This document shows positions 1 through 7,200 of a stretch of 10,072 nucleotides of DNA, in pieces. The notes under the pieces were generated by a model. It saw nothing but the letters and a program-made list of their open reading frames with translations, ran no database searches and was not told the DNA's origin. Numbering within the stretch: the stretch's first letter is position 1; every line of letters begins with the position of its first letter. Source of the DNA: an uncultured Planctomycetaceae bacterium. Its GTDB lineage: Bacteria; Planctomycetota; Planctomycetia; Planctomycetales; Planctomycetaceae. The position numbers and the translations under genes were made by a program. The stretch covers positions 1 to 10,072 of the forward strand of contig CAIJTL010000350.1 in the NCBI GenBank assembly GCA_903823545.1, written 5' to 3'.

Positions 1-19
1 AACCGCCGGCTCATTGCTG

Positions 20-36
20 ACAAGCCTCTGGCTTGT
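20..36. repeat. Short perfect hairpin (7-bp stem, 3-nt loop)
   Basis: ACAAGCC (20-26) pairs exactly with GGCTTGT (30-36) across the loop TCT. It is in the non-coding stretch left of the toxin-antitoxin pair. No T-run follows on either side, so a classical terminator is unlikely. The GC-rich stem with a very short loop resembles the other palindromes in this window and may be an interspersed palindromic repeat. The pairing is seen directly; the role is inferred. Confidence 0.4.
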
Positions 37-61
37 GGTGGCCGCTCGAAGGCGATGGGAT

Positions 62-86
62 TGTGATGGCATTCGGCGTCATCACA
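62..86. repeat. Inverted repeat upstream of the antitoxin gene
   Basis: TGTGATG (62-68) is the exact reverse complement of CATCACA (80-86), with 11 bases between. The spacing of about two helical turns would suit a dimeric DNA-binding protein, and antitoxins of this class often repress their own operon. However, the site lies about 130 bases before the antitoxin start, which is far for an operator, and a chance palindrome is possible. Bases 87-214 contain no other feature I can support. Confidence 0.2.
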
Positions 87-214
87 GATTCTCAATTCAG
101 GCGTCGATGAGCGGACGGCTCCAGCGTTGTCATTAACGTTGAATCGGTGGCGTCCCATAGAATCGCCTTGAGTTCGGGATCGGAATCAATGGCCAGCCAG
201 TGAGGTGCTTGGAA

Positions 215-451
215 ATGGTTGCTTTGACTCTTCAAGTCGATGCGAAACTGGCTGAGCGTGCGAAGCGCGCGGCCGAGCGGCAAAAAATCACGGTCGATGC
301 GATGGTGGGGCAATACTTTGCTCAACTGCCGAACGATGACCGTGCCGCGACGAAGAACGCGACCGATCAATTGATCGAAACGCTCCGCCAACTGAGCCGA
401 CCGATGGGTGGCAAACCCTGGGCGAACCGGGATGAACTCTATGAGCGGTAA
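215..451 (+). CDS. Antitoxin of a VapBC-type pair, ribbon-helix-helix-like
   Basis: A 78-residue protein predicted to neutralise the PIN toxin encoded next to it and to bind its own promoter. The N-terminus (residues 2-38) reads as a short beta strand (VALTLQVD) followed by two helices (KLAERAKRAAERQ and TVDAMVGQYFAQL), the layout of ribbon-helix-helix antitoxins such as the DUF6364-like group. The C-terminus (GKPWANRDELYER) resembles the toxin-binding tail of such antitoxins, where a short R-D-E-L-Y motif is common. The ATG at 215 is chosen because GAGGTG lies about eight bases upstream and the protein then begins directly with the strand; an in-frame GTG at 200 would add five residues. The stop codon overlaps the toxin start by 11 bases, so the genes are probably translationally coupled. 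The family call is from residue pattern only. Confidence 0.75.
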   Translation: MVALTLQVDAKLAERAKRAAERQKITVDAMVGQYFAQLPNDDRAATKNATDQLIETLRQLSRPMGGKPWANRDELYER

Positions 452-863
452 GAGGTTTCTCGACACCAACGTGCTCATCTATTCCTGCGATTCGTCGGAC
501 GTCAGTGAGCAACAGACGGCGTTGGACTTGATTGCCGAGTGCTCGTCGCAAGGGACAGGTTTGCTTTCGGTGGAGGTGCTGGGCGAATTCTTTCACGCGA
601 CGGTCGTTCGCAAAAAGTTGCTCGCAACTGACGAGGCGGAGCGAGCAATCCTGGCTTTTCGCGCGGCGATGCCTGTCGTGTCCGTCGAATTACAGGACGT
701 CGCGGATGCCATCGCGATTCACCGGAGGTACCAGACTCGCTATTGGGACTCGCTCATCATCGCCACCGCAGCCCGCCACGGATGCGGCGAGGTTCTCAGC
801 GAGGATCTCAATGACGGCCAGTCCTACAACGGTGTGCTGGTTTCCAATCCATTTCGACCGTGA
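441..863 (+). CDS. PIN-domain ribonuclease toxin (VapC-like)
   Basis: A 140-residue PIN-domain protein, the usual size for VapC toxins, which are Mg2+-dependent RNases that block translation by cutting RNA. The expected acidic residues are present in order: D8 in FLDTNVLIYS, E49 in SVEVLGEFF, D103 in YWDSLIIATA and D122 in LSEDLNDG. All four catalytic positions are intact, so the toxin is probably active unless bound by its antitoxin. The ATG at 441 lies inside the antitoxin's last codons; an in-frame ATG at 432 would add three residues (MNS). The cellular RNA target cannot be read from the sequence. Confident in the PIN domain and the pairing, not in the target. Confidence 0.88.
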   Translation: MSGKRFLDTNVLIYSCDSSDVSEQQTALDLIAECSSQGTGLLSVEVLGEFFHATVVRKKLLATDEAERAILAFRAAMPVVSVELQDVADAIAIHRRYQTRYWDSLIIATAARHGCGEVLSEDLNDGQSYNGVLVSNPFRP

Positions 864-1107
864 TCGCTGTAGTCGCAACGCTTTAGCCCCGACAGTCGTC
901 GGGCATGACGCTAGTCGTTTTGCGAAGTCGCGGAGCTTGGGCAAACTCTTGAGGGTGATTCTGCGTTCTTGAGCCGAAGTTCGTGGATTACTCAGCCCCG
1001 CTCACACTCGGTTTTGAAAACGCCGAAAGAATGACGTGCGGTGTTGCTCAATCATGGCTGATCGGTTGATGCACACAGAATGGATTCGATTCAAGAAAGG
1101 ATTCGTC
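864..1107. other. Intergenic region between toxin gene and thioredoxin-like gene
   Basis: This 244-base gap has no convincing gene. It contains the hairpin at 888-903 near its left end and a small palindrome GTTTTGAAAAC at 1011-1021. The promoter of the downstream thioredoxin-like gene is expected here, but I see no clear -35/-10 pair. An in-frame extension of the downstream gene back to 1036 is open but has no ribosome binding site. Confidence 0.5.
888..903. repeat. GC-rich hairpin after the toxin gene
   Basis: CCCGAC (888-893) pairs with GTCGGG (898-903) around AGTC. It is 24 bases past the toxin stop codon. A TTTT run occurs only at 918-921, too far from the stem for a textbook intrinsic terminator. 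It may be a weak terminator for the toxin-antitoxin operon or another copy of the short palindromic repeats seen throughout the window. Confidence 0.35.
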
Positions 1108-1953
1108 ATGTCTGCCCCTTCACGATTTATCGGTTACACGTTGGCCGGGTTGATGACCTTAGGCGCCACAACTTTGGCGAACGCTGGCGAGACGCCAGCA
1201 ACCGCTCCTGCCTCGGTTGCTGCAAGCAAGGCTCAGCAGACGATTGATAAGGCGGCTGAAGAGGGGAAATACACGTTTCTGCTGTTCTTCAAGCAGAACG
1301 ACGAGGCGACCAAAGCGATGGCCGCGACGATCAAGGCGGGGCTGGCTGATAAGGCCGAGCAAGCAGTCGTCGCATCGGCTCAGGTTGGCCTGCCTGCCGA
1401 ACAGGCCTTGGTCACGAAGTACGATGTCAGTCGTGCTCCAATGCCGATGACGGTGGTGATCGCTCCGAACGGCGCGATGACAGGCATCTTTTCGCAGAAG
1501 CTGACGGTCGAAGCACTCAATGACGCGTTCGTCACACCGACCATGATGGTGGCGATGAAGTCATTGCAAGCAGGCAAGCTCGTGCTGGTCACCGTTCAAG
1601 GTTCTGCGAAAGGTGCGGCTCCGGCGGCGCTCAAGGATTTTCAGAGTGACCCGCATTTCAAAGATCGATTGGTAACTGTCTCGATGCAGGCGGCTGATCC
1701 GAAGGAGGGAAAATTCCTCGGGCAAATGCAGCTTGATCCAAAGACGAAATCGACGCACACGGTGTTGCTCGCGCCGCCGGGAGTGTTGGTCGGCAAGTTC
1801 GACTCGATTGCCTCAAAGGATGAGATCGCTGCCGCGCTGGCGAAAGCGGGCAAATGCTGTGACGACCCGAACTGCAAACATCATCAAGCGGCACCGACCT
1901 CGACCAATCCGCCACCGCGGACAGCGACAAAGCCCGCGCCAACGAGCCGCTAA
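1108..1953 (+). CDS. Secreted double thioredoxin-like protein with Cys/His tail, function unknown
   Basis: A 281-residue exported protein. Residues 1-26 form a signal peptide (basic start, hydrophobic core, cleavage likely after ANA). Two halves look like degenerate thioredoxin folds. Half one (about 40-142) has the strand-helix opening KYTFLLFFKQND and a PMPMTVVIAPNG segment matching the cis-proline strand. Half two (about 145-248) has LVLVTVQGS and HTVLLAPPGVLVGKF. Neither half has the CXXC redox pair. The only cysteines are in the tail, C250, C251 and C256, followed by H258 and H259, before a Pro/Thr-rich end. A redox enzyme is therefore unlikely; a scaffold or metal-binding partner is possible. 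The ATG at 1108 is chosen for the AGAAAGGA ribosome site at 1094-1101 and because it places the signal peptide correctly; the frame is open back to 1036. It precedes an ABC permease on the same strand by 189 bases. Confidence 0.7.
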   Translation: MSAPSRFIGYTLAGLMTLGATTLANAGETPATAPASVAASKAQQTIDKAAEEGKYTFLLFFKQNDEATKAMAATIKAGLADKAEQAVVASAQVGLPAEQALVTKYDVSRAPMPMTVVIAPNGAMTGIFSQKLTVEALNDAFVTPTMMVAMKSLQAGKLVLVTVQGSAKGAAPAALKDFQSDPHFKDRLVTVSMQAADPKEGKFLGQMQLDPKTKSTHTVLLAPPGVLVGKFDSIASKDEIAAALAKAGKCCDDPNCKHHQAAPTSTNPPPRTATKPAPTSR

Positions 1954-1962
1954 TCCTGGAGT

Positions 1963-1980
1963 GCGGTGGCTCGACACCGC
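1963..1980. repeat. Hairpin after the thioredoxin-like gene
   Basis: GCGGTG (1963-1968) pairs with CACCGC (1975-1980) around a six-base loop, ten bases past the stop codon. There is no following T-run, so it may stabilise or partly terminate the upstream message rather than end it. The rest of the gap to the permease (1981-2107) shows nothing I can name. Confidence 0.3.
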
Positions 1981-2107
1981 CCTGAGATCAACGCGGAAGA
2001 TCGCTGTGAAAGGGCAAGAAGTGTGGGCGTGAAATTGGCTTTCAAGAGTTGCCATTCACGATCACATCATTGCTGAAATCGGGATTCAATCGCCGTATAG
2101 ATGGAAG

Positions 2108-2125
2108 GCTCCGTCAAGCCGGAGC
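2108..2125 (+). promoter_or_regulatory. Leader hairpin and ribosome binding site before the permease
   Basis: GCTCCG (2108-2113) pairs with CGGAGC (2120-2125) around TCAAGC. Five bases later comes a strong ribosome binding site, AGGAGAG (2131-2137), then ATG at 2143. The hairpin ends just upstream of the ribosome site, so it could insulate or tune initiation. The ribosome site fixes the start at 2143 rather than the open in-frame ATG at 2101, which lies ahead of this structure. The role of the hairpin is inferred. Confidence 0.35.
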
Positions 2126-2142
2126 ACTCCAGGAGAGAAGCT

Positions 2143-3363
2143 ATGAACCTTAAGACTCTCGTCTGGCGTGAGATCTGGGAGCGGCCCTCCGCGATGCTCA
2201 CGAGCACGTTGGCGATTTTGCTCGGCGTGACGGCGCTGGTGGCGATCCGGCATGTCACAGTGTTCTCGGAACGGGAAGTCGGACAGCAATTGCAGTCGCT
2301 CGGTGCGAACGTGTTGGTGCTGCCGAAGAACTCGACGCTTCAGGATTACTACTCTGCCGACCTCACCGAGCAGACGCTGCCTGAGTCACACGTTGCAAGC
2401 ATTTTGTTGGCGAACTTGCCGGGTGTAGAACGGCTTTCGCCGAAGTTATGTGTTTCGACGAAGGTCGGTGATCGAGATGTCACGCTGACGGGAATCCTGC
2501 CACAGACCGAGTTCCAAGCGAAAGCGGTGTGGCAAACGGTGACTCTCTTCAGCAACAAACATGAGGGTTGCAAAAAAGCCGCGTGTGGTCCGAAGACTTA
2601 CGATGCCGCTCCGGAAACGCTCGCGTCGCAGCGGACGATTGATCAACTCAAGGGAAATGAAGCGGTGATCGGAGCGGACGTCGCAGACTTTTCAGGATTG
2701 AAACCAGGGAAGTCGTTGACGTTGCTCGGTGAGAAGCTGCAAGTGCTTGCTGTGTTGCCCCGAACGGGAACCATTGACGATTCGCGAGTCTTCGCTCACT
2801 TGCACACGGTTCAGCGCCTGACCAATTCCGGCGAAGTCGTGAACGCGATCGAGGTCATGGGGTGTTGCGAGGATGCCGCTGGAAAACTTGTCCCATCGTT
2901 GGCCGAATTACTGCCTGACGCGAAAGTCGTGACGATCTCGCAGGTGGTCTCAACTCAAGTGGGTATCAATCGGTTGATGAGCCAGATGTCGTTATTGGTG
3001 CTGGGCATCCTGGTGGTCGTTGGCGGAGCCAGCGTAGCGAGCACGATCTCGTCGAACGTTCGCGAACGTCGTCGTGAAGTTGGAACGCTGATGGCGCTGG
3101 GAGCGACACCGAGCTTGGTCGCGCGAATGTTTCTGCTAAAGGCATGGTTGCTCGGAATAGTTGGTGCTGTGAGCGGCTGCGTCTTGGGATTGATCGTCGC
3201 GAAAGTGCTCGGTTCGCAATGGGCGGGAGTGAGTGTGAAGCCGCTTCCTGGCTTGATGGGCATTGCGATCGTGGCCGCACTTGCAGTGACAACACTGGCC
3301 GCTCTCTGGCCCGCTCGTTCGGCGGCCAAGCTCGATCCCTGTAGTTGTTTTCAAGAGGTTTGA
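2143..3363 (+). CDS. MacB/FtsX-family ABC transporter permease, cysteine-marked
   Basis: A 406-residue inner-membrane permease with the four-helix MacB/FtsX layout: helix 1 at about 19-38, a large periplasmic domain at about 40-280, then helices at about 283-302, 331-354 and 369-390. The FtsX-type cytoplasmic loop is clear in SNVRERRREVGTLMALGAT (304-322), the region that contacts the ATPase in this family. Such proteins do not form a channel; they couple ATP hydrolysis to motion of periplasmic domains (efflux, lipoprotein release, stress sensing). Unusual here are cysteines at C103, C143 and C148 (HEGCKKAACGP), C241-C242 (MGCCEDAAG) and C400/C402 (DPCSCF) close to the C-terminus. They suggest disulfides or metal binding. 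The gene is followed 86 bases later by its ATPase. Substrate unknown. Confidence 0.85.
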   Translation: MNLKTLVWREIWERPSAMLTSTLAILLGVTALVAIRHVTVFSEREVGQQLQSLGANVLVLPKNSTLQDYYSADLTEQTLPESHVASILLANLPGVERLSPKLCVSTKVGDRDVTLTGILPQTEFQAKAVWQTVTLFSNKHEGCKKAACGPKTYDAAPETLASQRTIDQLKGNEAVIGADVADFSGLKPGKSLTLLGEKLQVLAVLPRTGTIDDSRVFAHLHTVQRLTNSGEVVNAIEVMGCCEDAAGKLVPSLAELLPDAKVVTISQVVSTQVGINRLMSQMSLLVLGILVVVGGASVASTISSNVRERRREVGTLMALGATPSLVARMFLLKAWLLGIVGAVSGCVLGLIVAKVLGSQWAGVSVKPLPGLMGIAIVAALAVTTLAALWPARSAAKLDPCSCFQEV

Positions 3364-3368
3364 TGTGG

Positions 3369-3432
3369 CACATGCGGTTCGCGTGTGTTGCGTGTCAGAG
3401 AGAGGCTAAGAAAATGCACGCGAGCCGCGTGC
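3369..3432. repeat. Two adjacent hairpins in the permease-ATPase junction
   Basis: Hairpin one: CACATGCG (3369-3376) pairs with CGCGTGTG (3380-3387) around GTT, eight pairs including one G-T wobble. Hairpin two: GCACGCG (3416-3422) pairs perfectly with CGCGTGC (3426-3432) around AGC. They share the GCACGCG-like stem, so they may be related copies. Hairpin two covers the ATG at 3414, one of the candidate ATPase starts. They could be an inserted palindromic repeat, or an RNA structure that sets the permease to ATPase expression ratio. Confidence 0.5.
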
Positions 3433-3449
3433 GCCACGAGAGACTCAAC

Positions 3450-4133
3450 ATGTTTCAGCTTCACGAGGTCACCAAGGTTTATCGCCGACGCGAACAAGAA
3501 GTCGTTGCCTTCAAGGCCTGTTCGTTAGCGATCACTCAAGGCGAGTACGTTGCCGTGGTCGGTCCGAGCGGTAGTGGGAAGACGACGTTGTTGTCGATCC
3601 TTGGCGGGATGTTGTCGCCAGACTGCGGGCAAGTCTTGTTTGACGGGGAGTCGTTATACGACCTGCCGATTGCCGAACGAACGAAGCGGCGGCGCGAGCG
3701 GATTGGGTTTGTGTTTCAGACGTTCAATCTCGTTCCCTACTTAACGGCGCTGGAGAACGTGCAGGTTCCTTTGTTCTTGAACGATGTCGCGAACGCGGAA
3801 CAAGAGGAACGCGCGATGGCGCTGCTGGGACAGGTTGGCCTCGGAAACCGACTCGACCACAAACCAAGCGAACTGAGTACCGGCCAACAGCAGCGAGTCG
3901 CATTGGCACGCACGCTCGCGAACAATCCGAGCGTCATTCTGGCGGATGAGCCGACTGGCAACCTTGATCCCGATAGCCGCGAAGCCGTGCTAGCGATGTT
4001 CGATCAATTTGTACGCGAAGGCCGGACCATTGTCATGGTGACGCATGACCCAGCCGCCGCATTGCGAGCGACTCGCCGATTAACGTTGCGCGATGGCGAG
4101 GTCCAAGAGGCGATGATTCGCCATGCGGCGTAG
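3450..4133 (+). CDS. ABC transporter ATP-binding protein (MacB/LolD class)
   Basis: A 227-residue ATPase, normal length for the class, expected to bind the upstream permease as a dimer and power it from the cytoplasm. Motifs seen: Walker A GPSGSGKT (38-45), Q-loop Q90 in [10 protein letters not shown], signature LSTGQQQR (142-149), Walker B VILADE (162-167), D-loop NLD (171-173) and the switch histidine H199 in MVTHD. The FNLVP and DEPTGNLD segments are typical of MacB/LolD/FtsE-like exporters. The signature has T where LSGGQ normally has G. The start is uncertain: ATG 3450 begins right at the domain ([11 protein letters not shown]) but has only a weak GAGAG site. ATG 3414 has a better AGAGAGG site and would add 12 residues, but lies inside a hairpin. 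The frame is open to 3345. Confidence 0.92.
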   Translation: MFQLHEVTKVYRRREQEVVAFKACSLAITQGEYVAVVGPSGSGKTTLLSILGGMLSPDCGQVLFDGESLYDLPIAERTKRRRERIGFVFQTFNLVPYLTALENVQVPLFLNDVANAEQEERAMALLGQVGLGNRLDHKPSELSTGQQQRVALARTLANNPSVILADEPTGNLDPDSREAVLAMFDQFVREGRTIVMVTHDPAAALRATRRLTLRDGEVQEAMIRHAA

Positions 4134-4139
4134 CTGCTT

Positions 4140-4249
4140 TACGTAGCCGTCACGTTCCGCGTGACGAGATGGTCGCTCACATCGAGCCGGTTTCACCACA
4201 GTCCGTCAATTGCCACTCGGCTCGTCACGCGGAGCGTGACGGCTACGTA
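4140..4249. repeat. 110-base inverted-repeat element between convergent genes
   Basis: The 29-base left arm (4140-4168) and the reverse complement of the right arm (4221-4249) differ at one base; 52 bases lie between. Each arm is itself a hairpin: CGTCACG and CGTGACG separated by five bases. The element starts seven bases after the ATPase stop and ends 19 bases before the stop of the opposite-strand gene. It could fold as one long cruciform or two small hairpins and act as a terminator in both directions. Its terminal inverted repeats and lack of any gene fit a small non-autonomous mobile element. Structure is seen; mobility is inferred. Confidence 0.7.
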
Positions 4250-4268
4250 TTCACGAGTCGCGCGCGTG

Positions 4269-7200
4269 CTACGTCGTTTCCGGCGGCTTCTTCTTCGTGC
4301 CTCGCTTGTTGCGAGGTGTCAGGTTCTGCCAGTTGTCGAGTTGTTTGGTGAGGTCTGCTAACTCGATCGTGCGTGTCGGGACGTTGAACTCAGATTCTGT
4401 TGGCGAACTGGCGGACGAGGGCAAATTCAGTCGCGAGACTTCGCGTTCGAGGTTTTGCATCCAAGCGGGCAGCTCAATTCCGGAGCCAGTGCTGTCGGCG
4501 AGGTAGGCGTCGACTTCGCGACGCAGGAGTTCAAACGACGGCGAGTTCGCGCGTTGCGCTTTCGCGTCTTCCACCACCTGCGGCAGCAACGCCAACATAC
4601 GATTGACTGAGAGCGGTTTCGTGAAGTGCTCGTTTAGCCGATCGCTGACGGCCGGGAGTCTCATGCCGTATTTGCGTTCGATGGCGTGTAGCCGACGGAG
4701 GTGAGTGGTCGCTGTTTCGCGAGCACGTTTTTCAAATGTTCGCTCCCACGCATCGACTGCGTTGGGCAAGTTCCATTGGCAAAGAACTTGGTGCGTCAAA
4801 TTCAGCGGCGTGAAATTCCAAGCATCACGATCGTAGTCAGCTTCGACACGCAAGAAGTCGAGCAGATAGAAAAACTTCTCGCCGTAATCGGACTGCGTCG
4901 TCGTGGTGTTGTATTCGAGGAAGCGATCGAACTTATCGACGACCGTTGTGTAGATCAGTTCGAGCACATGCACGACTTGCTCGGTCTCGATGACGCGCTG
5001 TTCCAAATCTTCGAGCAACGGGATCGGGCGCAGAGGGTCCGCCGACTCAGCGAGGAAGTTGAGAAACCACGGAATGCCGTTGTGAAGGATTGCTCGCACG
5101 TTGCCGAGCGTCAGCATCTTCGCGTGGAACAGTTCCGCTCCATACTTGGTGACAAACTCACGGACTTCATTCCAGACGTTGTCACGCTTCATGCTTTCAA
5201 CGGCAGAGAGTCGCATCGTCTGGCTGTGTGAGACCCATTCTTCGACGAACGGCTTCAGCAAGTTGTGCAACAGTTCGACCAGCGTCTCCTGTGGGAACTT
5301 GCCCTCCTCCCAGCTTGCGGCCGATCGCAAGAGCGACTCGATTGTTGAACGCACGGCGGTGCGGAAGAGGCGATCGAATTCCGTGACCGCCATCTCACCG
5401 GGACGCGATGCCTTTTCCATCCGATGCGCGGTTCGGAGCAAATGCCAGCATTCTTTCATGAGGCCGAGGCGAGGGAGTTGCGTGAGCAAAAAGCGAATGT
5501 CTGATTGCAACAGTCTTGCCGTGAGGACTTGCTTTGGATGGCCGCCGACATCCAGCGGGACGTAGAGCAGCGGCTTGCGAGCGAGCGTCGTCAGCAAGCC
5601 GGGCAGCGTTGTACGAACTTCATCCACATCACCTCGCAGGACGCTGCGATACAGCGCGGTCATGTGCAAATCTTCGGAAGCGGCTTTCGATTTCTTGCGG
5701 CTGTCGCTGCCGGGAAGGAAGCAACTGAGCCCTCGCTCCGCGATTCGGCATGCGAGCTGGGCTGCGATGACGGTCTGCACCATGTAAAGCTTCGTCTGAA
5801 GCTGCATGTCGTATTCGACGTTCGAGTCGTGATCGCCGGATGGCGTTGCGATCTCAAAATCCCACAACGTTCCCATCAGTTTTCGCAAGCCGTTTTGCAT
5901 CTCGCCGAGATGCTTCAGCCAGCCAGAGATAATCGCTTGCGGGTCTTCTATGTCTGGACGCCGCGCTTCTTTCGGGGCTCGTTCCAAACCTGCCGGCGGA
6001 TTTCGCATCAAGTAGCCGACGGCCATTTGCCACAGTTGTGCCAGCGTGACTAAGAACTTGAGTTGCGGCTCAAGATACTTGCTGAAGTATTCCAACTCGG
6101 TCGGGTTTGAAGAACCTCCTTCTTCCATCAATTCGCCGCTGACTCCGTCGTCCGCGCTGTCGCGGAATGTCACGTCTTCATACGCACTGCGGAAGAGGGC
6201 GTCTTCATCGTCCTCGTCGTCTTCTTCTTCTCCGTCGAGCAATCCACCCTCATCGTCGTCTTCCGCGAACAGGTCGTTTTCGAGCGATTCCTCGTCGTGT
6301 GGATCCTTATTTCCTTTCGGCTTCTTCTTTTGTTTGGGTGCAATGTCTGCCAAGTTGTCTAAGCTTGGAACCGTCCAAAAATCGCCGGCGTTGACTTCGA
6401 GATAAGCAAACAGACGCCGAATCAGCGGCCATTGGTCTGGGACAGCAGCACCCTCGGGAGCTTCGGTCACTCGCATCATCCATTCGGTGAGCAGCAGAGT
6501 CAGCGAGTGCCCTCCCGATTCGATGCCGACTTCTTCGTTTTGACTGAGCCATTGCATCAGGAGCGCCATAGCGGCGACGAAATCTTGTTTTTCGAGCAAC
6601 GCTTTGACGACGAGCGCGTAGGACTTTGCCGAAGTGAAACGATCGATGTGTCGACGCCAGAAGCTGACATCGCCCGCCGCTTCACCTGCGGCTCGCCATT
6701 CGGCCATCACGTCCGCAACGTGGGTTGCAGATTCCCAGCTTTCAATTCCCGCGACGTGCGGCATGTCTTCGACGGTCACACTGGCGAACTGATCCCAGTA
6801 CTCCGCGAACGTGTGAAAGCATTCCCCCAGTCGCCGCGTGAGTTCGCGATCTCCTTGTGCCGCCGATTCGCTCAAGGCTCGTGAGTAGACCGACAAGTAT
6901 TGCTCGACGATCGTCAATAATTCTTCGAGTCGTTGATCGGGAATGCTGTCTTCACGCGACGAGAACAGCGGAAACTGGCCCTGGAAGCCGAGAATGTTCC
7001 ACGGATCAGGAAACGCGCCGCATTCGATTCCGCGTTTGAAGTGATCTTCGATTTCCGCGATCAATGACACTGCGGACAAGAGTTGTCCAGAACTGAGATG
7101 CCGATGCGCGGCAGTGATCCGCCAGTGAATTTCGCTGGAGAATCTCGCGGCGACAGACGGAATTACCGCCGCTGTCGCGCGAGCCGCATCTGGTCGTCCC

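Noticed and set aside
92..478. Minus-strand 128-residue ORF covering the antitoxin gene; its last 38 residues (HWLAIDSDPELKAILWDA and onward) look somewhat protein-like
   Set aside because: Most of it is antisense to a well-supported antitoxin and the start of the toxin. The tail could be a fragment of an older gene, but nothing confirms it.
1036..1107. N-terminal extension of the thioredoxin-like protein by 24 residues
   Set aside because: It has no ribosome site and would bury the signal peptide; the ATG at 1108 has AGAAAGGA at suitable spacing.
6190..6300. Microsatellite-like run of TCTTC/TCGTC on the plus strand
   Set aside because: It is explained by the acidic Glu/Asp linker coded on the minus strand; codons vary, so it is not a simple DNA repeat.
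4701..6884. Several plus-strand ORFs of 150-180 residues opposite the giant gene
   Set aside because: They lie antisense within one continuous 1392-residue frame, have low-complexity Arg/Ser composition, and show no ribosome sites or recognisable motifs.
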